From assembly GCA_018136815.1 (NCBI GenBank), contig CM030942.1, positions 2,555,546-2,619,545 of the forward strand: 64,000 nucleotides of DNA. The letters are read 5' to 3'. The notes under the pieces were generated by a model, which was given only the letters and a program-made list of their open reading frames with translations, made no database searches and was not told where the DNA came from. This DNA comes from Isochrysis galbana (taxonomy: Eukaryota; Haptophyta; Isochrysidales; Isochrysidaceae). The translations under genes were made by a program, and so were the position numbers. Position 1 is the stretch's first letter. Every line of letters starts with the position of its first letter. Positions 55,162-64,000 of this stretch are shown here, in pieces.

Positions 55162-57501
55162 CTATGGTAAGCTGTACTTGTTGAAGTGCTTCGCTTGATC
55201 CAATTTGGGCGCACACACGCGAGAGGCTAGCCAGCCAGTGTGGCCGCAACAGGCGCATCCATGAAGGCCCACCTCCTCCCTACCCCACTCCTTTTGTCTA
55301 AGCACGCGGTGCGCACCTCCCCCCATCCTCGCGTGAATTCTGAGCGCGGTCGGCGGCAGTGCTACCCCCAACAGGTCCCTGTAAGCCGCGAGCATGCCAC
55401 TGCGGAGATCGTTGACGTCGCTCACGGCCGTCAGGTCAACGCACATCACGTGCCGGGTGCCGTCGGGTGTCTCCATCGTGACGCGCTTGCTGCCCGGGGT
55501 CGCGGCAGCCGTCGATGCGGGACGCACCACAAATGACGGCGGGTTAGAGTCGGCGGCACCGCCCTCCACTGCCTCGCTGACTGGTGGCAGGCCCATTAGA
55601 GGTTGCTGGGGCCGTGTGGAGGCGGCAATGGCCGGGTTCAGTCTTGGGAGAGGTGGATCCTCGGGTGGGGCCGCATCGGGGGGCCGGGTTGGCACTGAGC
55701 TTCGCATTGTCGGCTGGTATGGCACGGGAGGTCGGTGGTATTGCTGTGAGAGCTGCGGGTCGCTCTGCATCCACGCAACAGAGATCGAGTCCTCGGGCCC
55801 AATCTCGAGCGCGAGCTGGGCGGCCTCCGCCTCTCTCTCGGCGCGGCAGGCCGATGCCTCGCTGGGCGCCCAATCATCCCCCGCACCAAGCTGATGCCCG
55901 AGCGGCGGGTCTGGAGCGAGGCTGATCTGGGCGCCCAGCCCGCCCAGCCCACCACTGCGGAGGATGCCCGTACTGTACATATCTGAGTGCCCGATGGGGC
56001 ATGCCTCACCGATGCCAGGCTGGGCGACCCGCACAGGCGCCCAATCCCGCCCGTACTCGTCGGAGTGAACGGGCGTGATCCGCCGATCGCTCGAAAGTGG
56101 CATGAGCGCGTGGCAGCGAGGGTCGAGCGCCGCCGCCTCCCTGGCACCTAGCAGCCCATCACTCTCTACATCCTCTTCACGCATCACCTTCGCGTACTTG
56201 GAACCACGGGCCGACAGCGGGCGCGCGCCATCCTGCATGAAGGTTGAACCACAGAGCGCGTGCGAACAGGCTCGGAGCAGCAGTGGCGCATCTTCGCGCC
56301 CCGCGCGCGTGCAGAGCGCGACAGTGCACTTGAAGAGCGCGACTGAGGCCAGACCCATCAGCAGCATCGTGAGGAGTGTTTCAGCGAGCGCATCGTCCAT
56401 CCCAGGCAAAAGGTGCGTGAACACGTGTGCAACACCGGCGAGTGGATGCGCGTGCGAGCCGTCGCCGCCGCCATCTGCGCCGATGTGCGCGTCTGTGGCG
56501 GGCCTGTCCGTAGTACCACGAGGCGGCGGCGGCGGCGGCGGCGGCAGCGGCGGCAGCGGCGGCGGAGTTCTCTTGCCGACATCGGTCGTGCGGCCGGTGG
56601 CCGCACCCTCGGCAGGCTCGTCACTTTCCGGAGGTGAGGGCGCAGGCGGTGGCGGTCGGCGGATGAGCATCGTCTCACCAGGAGGAAGCGGGGATGGCGG
56701 CGGGTAGGCGGCCGATGGTGGGCTCGAGCGCGGGCGAGACATCCGCCTAGGGCTCGGTGGCGGCGGCGGTGGGCGCATGGTGAGCACGTCCGTCGGAATG
56801 CCCGGGTAAACCTCGCGCGGGATGGGTTGTGCGGCCGCGGGTGAAGGGGAGTGGCTCGCGCGCGGCAGGGCGTCTGTGACGGCAGTGGCGAGCGCGCCAG
56901 GCGCATGCGGGTCGCATCCACCACGGCCGGGCTCGCAGAGGCCACATGAGCACATGCACTCGGCCTCAACCTCGGCACACATATTCCACTGCCGCTTGAA
57001 CTTGCACGAGCGGCCGCGGAAGTCGTCCCTCTCATTGGGATACATGGCTGACCAGAGGTCGAAGCACTGCGCCGTCCTGGCGCGCCCACTGCCTCCTCCT
57101 CCTCCTCCCCCTCCTCCCCCTCCTCCTCCTCCTCCTCCTCCTCCAGCCAGCTGCTGCTGCTGCTGCTGGTGCGGCGGCGGCGGCGGCGGCGGCGTCTGTG
57201 CGGGGACGATGCATGCGGTGTGGAATGGATGTGTGCACTCCACTCCCGACGTGTAGATGTGCTTGGTACAGCAGTCGTTGCCTCCGAGCTGCGCCCAGCA
57301 GTCGAGGCCTCCACAGCGCTCACAGACAGCGGGGCAGCAGAGAAGGGCCTGTGCGTCTGGGAGAGCAGCGGAGCGGGCGAGCTGGGCGAGTTTGCCCCTG
57401 ACACAGAAGACCTGACCCGTGGTGGTGAGTGGGGAGGAGGTGGTGGAGAGGGAAGGGAGGGAGGAGAGGGGGAAGAGGGTGGGGAGGGAGAGAGAGGGCA
57501 T
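55162..57501 (-). CDS. Cysteine-rich, proline-rich one-pass membrane protein (receptor-like)
   Basis: Frame of 779 codons. Residues about 30-100 carry a cysteine motif (CCPAVCERCGGLDCWAQLGG, NDCC, VECTHPFHTACIV) of a type I know from haptophyte surface proteins. Low-complexity His/Gln and poly-Gly follow, then a second cysteine block (CSCGLCEPGRGGC) and long polyproline. A membrane helix lies at about 373-396 (LAETLLTMLLMGLASVALFK). The 380-residue cytosolic tail ends in a region (RVTMETPDGTRHVMCVDLTA, SDVNDLRSGM) that could be a ubiquitin-like or PB1-like fold. The annotated ATG lies in low-complexity DNA, and the true first exon, with the signal peptide, is probably upstream; the stretch before GQVFCVRG looks like an intron end. 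The 3' end may also be spliced. Confidence 0.62.
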   Translation of the reverse strand: MPSLSLPTLFPLSSLPSLSTTSSPLTTTGQVFCVRGKLAQLARSAALPDAQALLCCPAVCERCGGLDCWAQLGGNDCCTKHIYTSGVECTHPFHTACIVPAQTPPPPPPPHQQQQQQLAGGGGGGGGGGGGGGGGGGSGRARTAQCFDLWSAMYPNERDDFRGRSCKFKRQWNMCAEVEAECMCSCGLCEPGRGGCDPHAPGALATAVTDALPRASHSPSPAAAQPIPREVYPGIPTDVLTMRPPPPPPSPRRMSRPRSSPPSAAYPPPSPLPPGETMLIRRPPPPAPSPPESDEPAEGAATGRTTDVGKRTPPPLPPLPPPPPPPPRGTTDRPATDAHIGADGGGDGSHAHPLAGVAHVFTHLLPGMDDALAETLLTMLLMGLASVALFKCTVALCTRAGREDAPLLLRACSHALCGSTFMQDGARPLSARGSKYAKVMREEDVESDGLLGAREAAALDPRCHALMPLSSDRRITPVHSDEYGRDWAPVRVAQPGIGEACPIGHSDMYSTGILRSGGLGGLGAQISLAPDPPLGHQLGAGDDWAPSEASACRAEREAEAAQLALEIGPEDSISVAWMQSDPQLSQQYHRPPVPYQPTMRSSVPTRPPDAAPPEDPPLPRLNPAIAASTRPQQPLMGLPPVSEAVEGGAADSNPPSFVVRPASTAAATPGSKRVTMETPDGTRHVMCVDLTAVSDVNDLRSGMLAAYRDLLGVALPPTALRIHARMGGGAHRVLRQKEWGREEVGLHGCACCGHTGWLASRVCAPKLDQAKHFNKYSLP

Positions 57502-58527
57502 CGGGGAGGAGGGAGAGGGGGAGGGGAGGCGGGGACGGAGGGAGAAAGAGATAAGAGAGACGAGAAGACAGAAGAAAGAGAGAGTGGGAAGGGCCGGGGG
57601 GGGGAGGGCGCGGGCAGGAGGAAGGAGGCTCGAGCGAGAGGGGGGGCGGGGAGAGACGAGAGCAGTATATAAAGTAGATGTGTGGTATCATTATTCTCTC
57701 TTTGTACTCTGTACTCTTCTTCTACATTACCTAGAGTGTAGCAGCCCGCCGAGACCCCCCAAGAGGTGGACGGCGAGCCCTTCCCCCCCCGCTTCTCACC
57801 TATCGACTATTTATAGTGATAGGCCGATAGTGTGTGGCAAAAAAGGGGGGTCCGCCAGCCACCGCCCCTCCCCCCCCGCGCGCCATACCATCGTTGGTTC
57901 TCGGGCAAGTTGGCTGCGATTAGAAATGATTCATGGACTATCGCGTACCCTAACAATAACGAGTCACTTGTCGTCAAAGATGAGAAGAACGAAATCAGGC
58001 CTGCTATATAGATGTTTGTGCTTTGCCGGAGTGAGGTCGTTTGCCTTCATTTGGTACCCCTCGTTTCCAAATACGCGAAAAACAAAAGGCCGCTTATCGG
58101 TTCGGGTTCAGCTCCCGTAAAGATTGAACCCACAAGGCCCAGCAACATCAAATACAAAAAAGCTCGGTCCTAGGACACCGGGCCGAGCTCACCATGAGGG
58201 CGCTCCTGCGAGCAAGGGGATGCATGGTTACTAGTGCGTGCCCCCCCTCGATGAAAATTCCAGCGGTCTCCTCGTCACGCATGACGTGGCCGCCGCGCAG
58301 CCGCATGCAGGACCTCTCCTCACACTTGTCTTGAAAGGATCGTCTTCAATGAGTGCATCGGATGTATACCGCACTCCCCTTCGCCAGTGCTCTTCGAACT
58401 CGTGTATACCTGGGTCTCCCGTCTCAGGTGTGGGAGAGCCATGGTAAAGGAGCGACAAGGCAAGGTCTCTATGTGTCATTATGAGCACGAAACGAAAACG
58501 CCTTTCACTTTGTTCCGTGCTAGCCAA
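57502..58527. other. Intergenic
   Basis: Purine-rich to 57660, then a TATATAAAG string at 57666-57674, then unique sequence. No gene supported. Confidence 0.4.
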
Positions 58528-59806
58528 TCAGTCATCAGATCTGCAGGTACCACTACGACACGTGTATTCACCACAGCACTCCGAGTTACTTTGGCACACC
58601 GACCCTGGCTCGCGGCATGGCGTCTCACACACTCCCTCGTCATTGCACTCAAGTCCTTCACAGCACTCGTCGCAACTAAGTTTATACTTAGCTCGCCCAT
58701 GGGGGGGCACGAGCCCCCCTCTCTCTCCACTCCTCCCCTGCCATGGGGGAGGATCCACCCACTCTCCTGGCACGCCTGATGGCTTGCCAGGAGCACACAG
58801 CCCTGCTGACCCATACCTCTCCCCACAGGCCCGCCTGACTCGCCCGCCCTGGCCCATCGTGGCCTGCCCATTCCTCTGACCAGCCCGCCCTCCTCCCCCT
58901 GGGCCCCCCTGTTCAGGACCCCCCAGCCAGCTCCAGTCGACCCGCAGGGGCTCGAGAGCCAGCGAGGGAGAGGCAGGAGGGGCCAGGGCCATGCCCCAGC
59001 CTCACCTGCCCCCTGAGCTATGCTCCCAGGCCCTGCAGGCCATCTGGGGACCTGAGCGAGGGGCCGCAGGCGCGCGCCATGGGCCCCCGCCGCAGGGAAG
59101 AGAGGAGGAAAAGGGAAGAGGGAGGGGAGGGGGGAGCGGCAGCTCTCCCCTCCGGCAGTAACGTGTCTTCTCGCCCCGTTTGGGTAAGAGAAGACGGGGG
59201 CGCCAGAGCCAGGAGGGAAGGGCCGCGGCTCGCCGCGGCCACTCGCTCGGGCGAGGGAGATTAGCGCTCTAGGCCCCTAAACTCACGAGTGCCCCCCCCC
59301 CCTGCGTTGTTTTACCCGAAAGGGGTTTTCCCCCAGCGTGGCCTCGAGGAGAGGGTGTGCTGGGGTGCGTAGGGTCGGTGCTTGCACTGGGGGGAGGACA
59401 AATATCGAGGGGAGGGGGCAATGCCCCCCCCCCCGGTACCACTCGGACACCTGGCTCGCCAGGCATGGCGGGAGTCCGGGGCTGAAAAGTTGTGTCCAAT
59501 TAGCTAGTGGGGTTGGCTAGGATATAACATTTTAATTTTCATTTTAATTTCACAGCACTCGTCGCCATAACTGCACCCCCCCCTTTTCTCGACACACGGT
59601 GTGACGGTACGGCACTTTTGGTCGGAACACACGAGATCGTGACAACAGTCTCCATCGTTTGCACACTCTCCATCCACATCCTTGCATCTGTCTGGCTGCT
59701 TCTTCGTGAGTACCAACGCCACGACGGTGGCGGCGACCACGGTGGCGACGACCACCGCGAGGGCAATCAAAAGTCGTTTCGACGGCATATTTACCCATAT
59801 GCCCAT
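58528..59806 (-). pseudogene. Cysteine-rich membrane-anchored protein gene, split by a retroposon
   Basis: The 5' part (59566-59806) starts at an ATG (MGIWVNMPSKRLLIALAVVV) with one membrane helix and then cysteine repeats (CKDVDGECANDGDCC, CVEKRGGCSYGDECC). The 3' part (58528-58657) resumes with CCEGLECNDEGVC and ends CGEYTCRSGTCRSDD. Between them lies an 876-bp insertion flanked by a 16-bp target duplication. Excising insertion and one duplicate leaves the frame intact, so the insertion is recent. Six-to-eight-cysteine repeats with a CC pair resemble knottin- or dickkopf/colipase-like folds; the function is unknown. Unless the insertion is spliced out, this copy makes a truncated protein. 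Confidence 0.8.
58674..59549 (+). mobile_element. R1/R2 composite retroposon, 876 bp, 16-bp TSD
   Basis: Flanked by TCACAGCACTCGTCGC at 58658-58673 and 59550-59565. The left 520 bp match R1 from its AACTAAGTTTATACTTAG start through GTTTGGGTAAGAG. The right 250 bp match R2, ending GTTGGCTAGGATATAACATT plus TTAATTTTCATTTTAAT. The 3' end therefore differs from that of the R1 copy at 14.4 kb, so R1 heads occur with at least two tails. Confidence 0.88.
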
Positions 59807-59853
59807 TTTTTTTAGTCCAACGTTCGGTTCGAAACAAACGCGATGCGCTTGCC

Positions 59854-60309
59854 TCATGGGGGGGAGGGGGAGTCTCCTGAGTTTGCATTCGCTGTGGATA
59901 ATCGCTTGGTCACGGTCGTGATGACAAAGACGACCACCGCCACGAGCGCGGCGACGACCCCAAGCGTGACCAACAAGGCGATCAGCATTACTTTGCCGAA
60001 GATGAAGCGGAGGGCCAGCTGTGTTGGTGTTTCCACGGAGTCCGCACTGCACTCGACGTCGAGCGAGCGCACCGGGTGCGTCCACCCGATCGCCTTCAGG
60101 TCGACGTCTTCACGGCGCTTGTCTTGTGCTTTCGGGTCGTCTACCGACGGGCCGTGGATGGTCGAGCTCACGCCTTTGGAGTGGGGCTCGGAAAAGATAG
60201 TCATTTTGCACCCCATCCTCACAGATGCCTGCTTGGGGTCCTGGAGGTTCACCTCGTACTTTCCCGTTCCAAAGCCATTCCTATCGACGCGCCCGGGGGC
60301 GTTCCCCAT
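59854..60309 (-). CDS. Small tail-anchored membrane protein, unidentified
   Basis: 151 codons from ATG 60309 (MGNAPGRVDRNGFG). About 100 hydrophilic residues are followed by one long hydrophobic segment near the C-terminus (KVMLIALLVTLGVVAALVAV) and a 20-residue tail, which fits a tail-anchored protein or a type II protein with a large cytosolic head. It ends 48 nt before the start of the split cysteine-rich gene on the same strand, whose membrane helix has a similar composition. No family recognised. Confidence 0.55.
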   Translation of the reverse strand: MGNAPGRVDRNGFGTGKYEVNLQDPKQASVRMGCKMTIFSEPHSKGVSSTIHGPSVDDPKAQDKRREDVDLKAIGWTHPVRSLDVECSADSVETPTQLALRFIFGKVMLIALLVTLGVVAALVAVVVFVITTVTKRLSTANANSGDSPSPP

Positions 60310-60504
60310 TGTTACAATTTAGGCTCGCACGCACACGGGAGCGCCTTTTGTTTTTGGGGTGCTTTATTTTTTTCGGGGGGGGGGCGCTTGATTTTTTGAC
60401 GCGGGTGGCTGCTTGGCCGCCGCCGCCTCCCTCTCTCCTGGCGCCGCGCACCGCCACCTGGTCGCTCGTGAGCTAGGAGGTCTCTAAAAAAATGTGGCCG
60501 TTGG

Positions 60505-60600
60505 CGCTCCCGGCTCACCGGCGGCCGCTGGCTCCGTGTGCATCGCGTGGTGCAGGTGTGTTTCTCCCTCCTAGCGCCCCCCCCCCCCATCGGCCCAGTG
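60505..60600 (+). pseudogene. Duplicated cytochrome b561 exon fragment
   Basis: GGCTCACCGGCGGCCGCTGG, CTCCGTGTGCATCGCGTGGT and GCAGGTGTGTTTCTCCCTCC, followed by GCGCCCCCC..CATCGG, match the exon 1, donor site and intron start of the gene at 18.7-19.3 kb (19180-19240, minus). The match includes intron sequence, so it is a DNA-level duplication and not a retrocopy. The rest of the gene is absent. Confidence 0.7.
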
Positions 60601-60742
60601 TCGAGAACAAATCCGTTCAGCGAACGAGGCAATCCAACAACTCAGAAAACAAATACAAGATTTGGCGATGACCCCCGATACCACCACAAGGACTCGGTAA
60701 AGAGAGGTCGTTATACTTGACTGTTCGAAGAGGCATCGTTGT

Positions 60743-61332
60743 CCGACGTCCTGTCGTCAGTCGTCATCCGTCGCTCTCGCTCTCGTCGCTCTCGCTCTCG
60801 TAACACTCGTACCCTACAAACTCGCCTCGCCTCACCAGCCCCTGCCAACACAGCCCTTCTCTCACTCACCCTCGCCTCTCGCCGCTCGCTCGATGTCGCT
60901 TTCGCCGCCGTCCTCGCCCTCGCCCAAGCCCGCCTGCCCGCCTTCCTCTGCTGACGGGCCTCAGCCCGCCAGCGTCTCCGAAGTCGTCTCCTCCGCCGCG
61001 CCTGCCGCCGGTCTGCCTCCTTCCTCATTGCCCTCAGGCCCTATGGGCCATTCCAATCGGTTGCGCAAACGCGTAGTCTTAAAGACTACCGTGTAGTCTT
61101 GGGAGGGGGGGGGAAGACAACGGAAAATGTTAGCCTCATTGCCGCCTCATTATGACGAATTGGTATGGCCCATAGGGCCTGAGGGCAATGAGGAGGGTGG
61201 CAAGCCGGCGGCAGGCGCGGCTGAAGAGACGACTTCGGAGACGCTGACGGGCTGAGGCCCGTCAGCAGAGGAAGGCGAGCGAGAGCGACGAGAGCGAGAG
61301 CGACGAATGACGACTGACGACAGGACGACGGA
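60743..61332. repeat. Foldback: large inverted repeat with about 170-bp arms
   Basis: The outer arms GTCCTGTCGTCAGTCGTCAT (60750-60769) and the complement at 61306-61325 are followed by CGTCGCTCTCGCTCTCGTCG. The inner arms, containing CTCTGCTGACGGGCCTCAGC and CATTGCCCTCAGGCCCTATG (60948-61050 versus 61160-61275), are about 90% matched. The left arm has about 110 bp extra (60802-60940). The loop of roughly 100 bp holds a shorter hairpin (GTAGTCTTAAAGACTAC). No coding capacity. Confidence 0.85.
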
Positions 61333-61807
61333 CAAAGACACCCAGGAAAACACCCCGACTCTCGCCCCACGACTTTCTCACATAACTCGACTGAAATCAA
61401 ACTCAAACACTCCGATCAGACAACGACGGACGACGATCAAAGGGCGATCTGTCGACGATCTTGTCTGGAACGGGAATCGCACCATAACGGAATCGAGGGG
61501 CAATCGTGCTACGCAGGATTCCAAGAGACTTACCGAATAAGACGAGAGAAGTGCGATATGCTTAAGGGGGAGGTACGAAGAGATCGCAAATTAAACCTGA
61601 TTGCCCCCAGAAGCAGATAAAGAAACGCAGGGGAGATAGCAAATTAAACCTATTTGCGAGGCGCCCGGGAGGAAGAAAGGTGGGGAAACTTCCCTTCTCT
61701 TTCGAGAGAAAGAGAGAGAGCGCTCCACAACCCTAGATCCTAGGCGTACACGCGAAGTTTTTGACCGAGAACGAGAGAAAGCAGAGAATTATAACGATAA
61801 ATACCGA
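61333..61807. other. Intergenic
   Basis: Contains two direct copies of a GCAAATTAAACCT..TGC block at 61583 and 61638. No gene supported. Confidence 0.4.
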
Positions 61808-61974
61808 ATGACGAAGAGAAGCCTAACGAGTGTCGATTCGCGAATGCGACACATTATCAACGGCCAAAGCCTCGCCACGGTCCGCCCCCCTCCCCCTGAG
61901 AGTCTCCCCTATCATCTCCCTGCTTTGGGTGCCCAAGTTTGCCCTGACAACCCACTAAACAGCGCCCGGCAGCC

Positions 61975-63513
61975 GTGGGGTCTGCAAGTGCTCGGGCGCC
62001 TGGCGAGCGCGCGCCGAGCGATTCCCAAATTGGTCTTCGTCAACACGGACCACTTCCCACTTCTGGCGCAGCGCGCAGCTCACGCTTGGCATGCTGCACA
62101 ATTGCATCCATCTCACACAAAGAAAACCGTTCATCCTCCTCGGCGAACGGGTGCGTGATTCAGTCTACCGTTACAACTGGTGTGCGAAACGGCTTCAACC
62201 GCCGTTTGCACAGTTTGATACCATTCTTTCGCAAAGCCGCCGACAACGTTGGGATGTATACCTGGGTGGTTGGGCTGTATGCAAATTACTATGTTCTGCA
62301 ACGCCTCGATGAAGAGCTTCCTATCGAGCTCTCTTCTTCATCGAGTGCTTGGAAAACGTTCTATGATCAAATATGGTCTGCCTTCGATGGAAAGTCCAAT
62401 CAGCATGACGTCCGCGCCTTCTTGAAACGCTACCATGGAGCACTGCACAGTGCATCAGAGCGAGAGAAGCAGGAAGCGGAGTGGGTGCTTCCCGCTCCAG
62501 TGCCCTTCCAAATGCGAGACAATGCTTCTGCCGAACTCCAGCGTGCCACGATTTTGCATCTCAAAGGTGAGAGCGGTTTTATTTGGAAACGCACGCGTGT
62601 TCACCTGCTCAACCGATTTGCGGAAGAACAAATGCGTCGACGCGGAGTAATCCACGACGGTACACGATATGTGGGATACGCTTTGGTTCAGTTACTGAAT
62701 GAGTTGGAACCGCATGCAGTAGCCACCGTGCCGCTTGATTTGGCCACTCCCCCATTTCTGTGTATGGCTACTCCACTTTCCGCTACCACCACCTTGAAGA
62801 GCGTGAAAGATCTGCAGGCCCACCTAGAAGCAGACCAGGAGCTTGTCGAGCTTGCCATCGAAATTGCGGATGAGGAAAGACAGCGGCTGGGAGGCAACAA
62901 CTTTGGTTCGCGTAACCTCGTCGATGTGTTTCCTCATGCACGCCGGTACTCGTGCTGGGCGGAGGACTGGTGTGCTGCGTCTCATGTGCACTCAGGCGAC
63001 TCTGAAGAAACGAAGCAGCGCAAGAAGCGATATCTGCGATGTTGGGACGCGGCGAACATCAAACTTCCGAGGACATTTTCTCTGCTGCCACTTCCTTCGT
63101 GCAAACGGCGTATCGTGCAGTACGAGGGGACTGCACTGGCAACATTCATACTACAGTGGGTGTCGTCCTTTGCCGAAGAAGCTCGTGATTCTCTGTGCGC
63201 TCCGCACTCAGTGGCGACCTACAACTATGAGGATCTCACAGACGAGGTGGCTCATCTGCGAGGAGTGTATCGCGAGGGGCGCCGTCTGAAACAGTCGAGT
63301 AGCAACTCAACAGGTGTGCAGAAGGAGATATTGCAGTCTGAGTTGCATTCTCCGCGTGTCTCACCCCAAAAGGGCGTCTGTAGTTATGTTGGCGGGTGCT
63401 CTGTGGAGAAACCCAAGCGACCCCAATACCGGTGTCTTGCCTGTCGGGATGGAGTAGGGGCGTACTACCATGTTCGGTGTTTCTTTGCGTGCCATCGGTG
63501 TCATCTTGAGTAG
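61975..63513 (+). CDS. Unidentified protein with C-terminal Cys/His zinc-like cluster
   Basis: A 512-codon frame, first codon GTG; the first ATG in frame is 62254 (MYTWVVGLYANYYVLQ). A second frame from ATG 61808 runs to 62158 with coding-like composition, so the true start may be 61808 with a splice or frameshift near 62150. The body is helical and hydrophilic (SAFDGKSNQHDVRAFLKRYH, ERFAEEQMRRRG-like stretches). The last 45 residues hold a cluster with spacing CX5CX11CX2CX8HX2CX3CX2CH (CSYVGGC, YRCLACRDGVGAYYHVRCFF). Such tails occur in zinc-binding transposases and chromatin readers, but I cannot place it in a family and see no catalytic triad. The lack of introns and the flanking foldback would suit a transposon-encoded protein. 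Confidence 0.5.
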   Translation: MGSASARAPGERAPSDSQIGLRQHGPLPTSGAARSSRLACCTIASISHKENRSSSSANGCVIQSTVTTGVRNGFNRRLHSLIPFFRKAADNVGMYTWVVGLYANYYVLQRLDEELPIELSSSSSAWKTFYDQIWSAFDGKSNQHDVRAFLKRYHGALHSASEREKQEAEWVLPAPVPFQMRDNASAELQRATILHLKGESGFIWKRTRVHLLNRFAEEQMRRRGVIHDGTRYVGYALVQLLNELEPHAVATVPLDLATPPFLCMATPLSATTTLKSVKDLQAHLEADQELVELAIEIADEERQRLGGNNFGSRNLVDVFPHARRYSCWAEDWCAASHVHSGDSEETKQRKKRYLRCWDAANIKLPRTFSLLPLPSCKRRIVQYEGTALATFILQWVSSFAEEARDSLCAPHSVATYNYEDLTDEVAHLRGVYREGRRLKQSSSNSTGVQKEILQSELHSPRVSPQKGVCSYVGGCSVEKPKRPQYRCLACRDGVGAYYHVRCFFACHRCHLE

Positions 63514-63931
63514 CATGGGGTTTTCCTCAATTTTTATCTGTTTTTGCATTTTCGTCGTTTTCGCACCTCATAAAAGTGGTCACAACCTTATGCTCATGTG
63601 CCAGGCTGCTTAGGGAGTCCTAGCTTGCCTATGAGGAGGCCCTCCAGCCAAAAATATTGGTGTTAGGGGGCCTACCGCTCTACCGCTCGCAGTGCCAACA
63701 CCGTAAAAACAGCTTTTACGGAAGTAGTAGGGTTAACCTCTAGGAGCGTGCCCCTCCCCCGTGGACGCCAAGTTATAAGCTTAGTTGAGAAGGGTCTCCA
63801 GGAGGGGGGAGACGAGGGGCAGAGAGAGAGCGCGGGCGCGGAGAAAAGATACCGGCGGGGGAGGGGATCGCGGCACGTGGTTTGCTCGAAGAAGAGCGGC
63901 GCGGGGGGGGGGGGCGGGGGGGGGGGGGCCA

Positions 63932-63999
<68 letters not shown>

Positions 64000-64000
64000 C
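63514..64000. other. Right-edge sequence with CT microsatellite
   Basis: No gene seen. Two G runs lie at 63903-63929, and (CT)n runs from 63935 to the window edge. Confidence 0.6.

Noticed and set aside
57032-57256. Plus-strand frame with long polyproline at 56822-57256
   Set aside because: Complement of the poly-Gly tract in the minus-strand receptor-like gene, which has the cysteine modules.

Overview
This window looks like nuclear DNA of a GC-rich eukaryotic alga, most likely a haptophyte (prymnesiophyte). The evidence is: short GT-AG introns; very long microsatellites in introns and promoters; proline-rich secreted or membrane proteins carrying a cysteine module of the CDDGG..EY..C..GSDC.DCG type that I associate with haptophyte proteins; a plastid-type NTF2-like protein; and an FkbH-like polyketide-associated enzyme. 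There are no operons and no bacterial signals. One run of 100 N (37286-37385) is an assembly gap. The host assignment is inference.

Host genes, left to right: a three-exon fucose-mutarotase-like gene (2885-3780, minus) divergent from a large multi-pass membrane protein (4630-7011, plus); a hypothetical protein (9345-10166, plus); a three-exon FkbH-like HAD/GNAT protein (15196-18244, minus); a cytochrome b561-type membrane gene, 5' incomplete (18748-19268, minus); a secreted cysteine-rich one-pass membrane protein (21829-22927, minus); an FHA-domain coiled-coil protein (29654-32280, plus) with a reading-frame break; a hypothetical protein (37947-39047, minus); a small four-exon one-pass membrane protein (42525-43162, minus); an NTF2-like plastid protein (44293-45165, plus); a cation/proton antiporter with an RCK-like tail (46085-48682, minus); a cysteine-rich receptor-like membrane protein (55162-57501, minus); a cysteine-rich membrane gene split by a retroposon (58528-59806, minus) next to a tail-anchored small protein (59854-60309, minus); and an unidentified protein ending in a Cys/His cluster (61975-63513, plus).

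Most of the rest is transposable-element debris. At least three related non-LTR retrotransposon lineages (called here LINE-A, LINE-B and LINE-C) share a C-terminal CX2CX8HX3C zinc knuckle. Unusually, their sense strands end in TTAAGAAG followed by an oligo(T) run rather than poly(A). Target-site duplications of 16 bp fit target-primed integration. A GC-rich non-autonomous element (R1), present four times, has 16-bp duplications in two copies, and one copy carries a LINE-A-like 3' tail. Several LINE copies are in-frame chimeras that lack the reverse-transcriptase core but keep the zinc-knuckle or C-terminal tail. A 920-bp hAT transposon, with 14-bp inverted ends, an 8-bp target duplication and a broken transposase C-terminus, sits inside one LINE-A 3' UTR. 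Two further inverted-repeat elements, a foldback, several minisatellites (92 bp, about 205 bp and 15 bp) and tRNA-like Pol III promoter remnants complete the picture.

The strongest candidate for something undescribed is the oligo(T)-tailed LINE system together with its tail-sharing R1 element and its recurrent RT-less in-frame derivatives.
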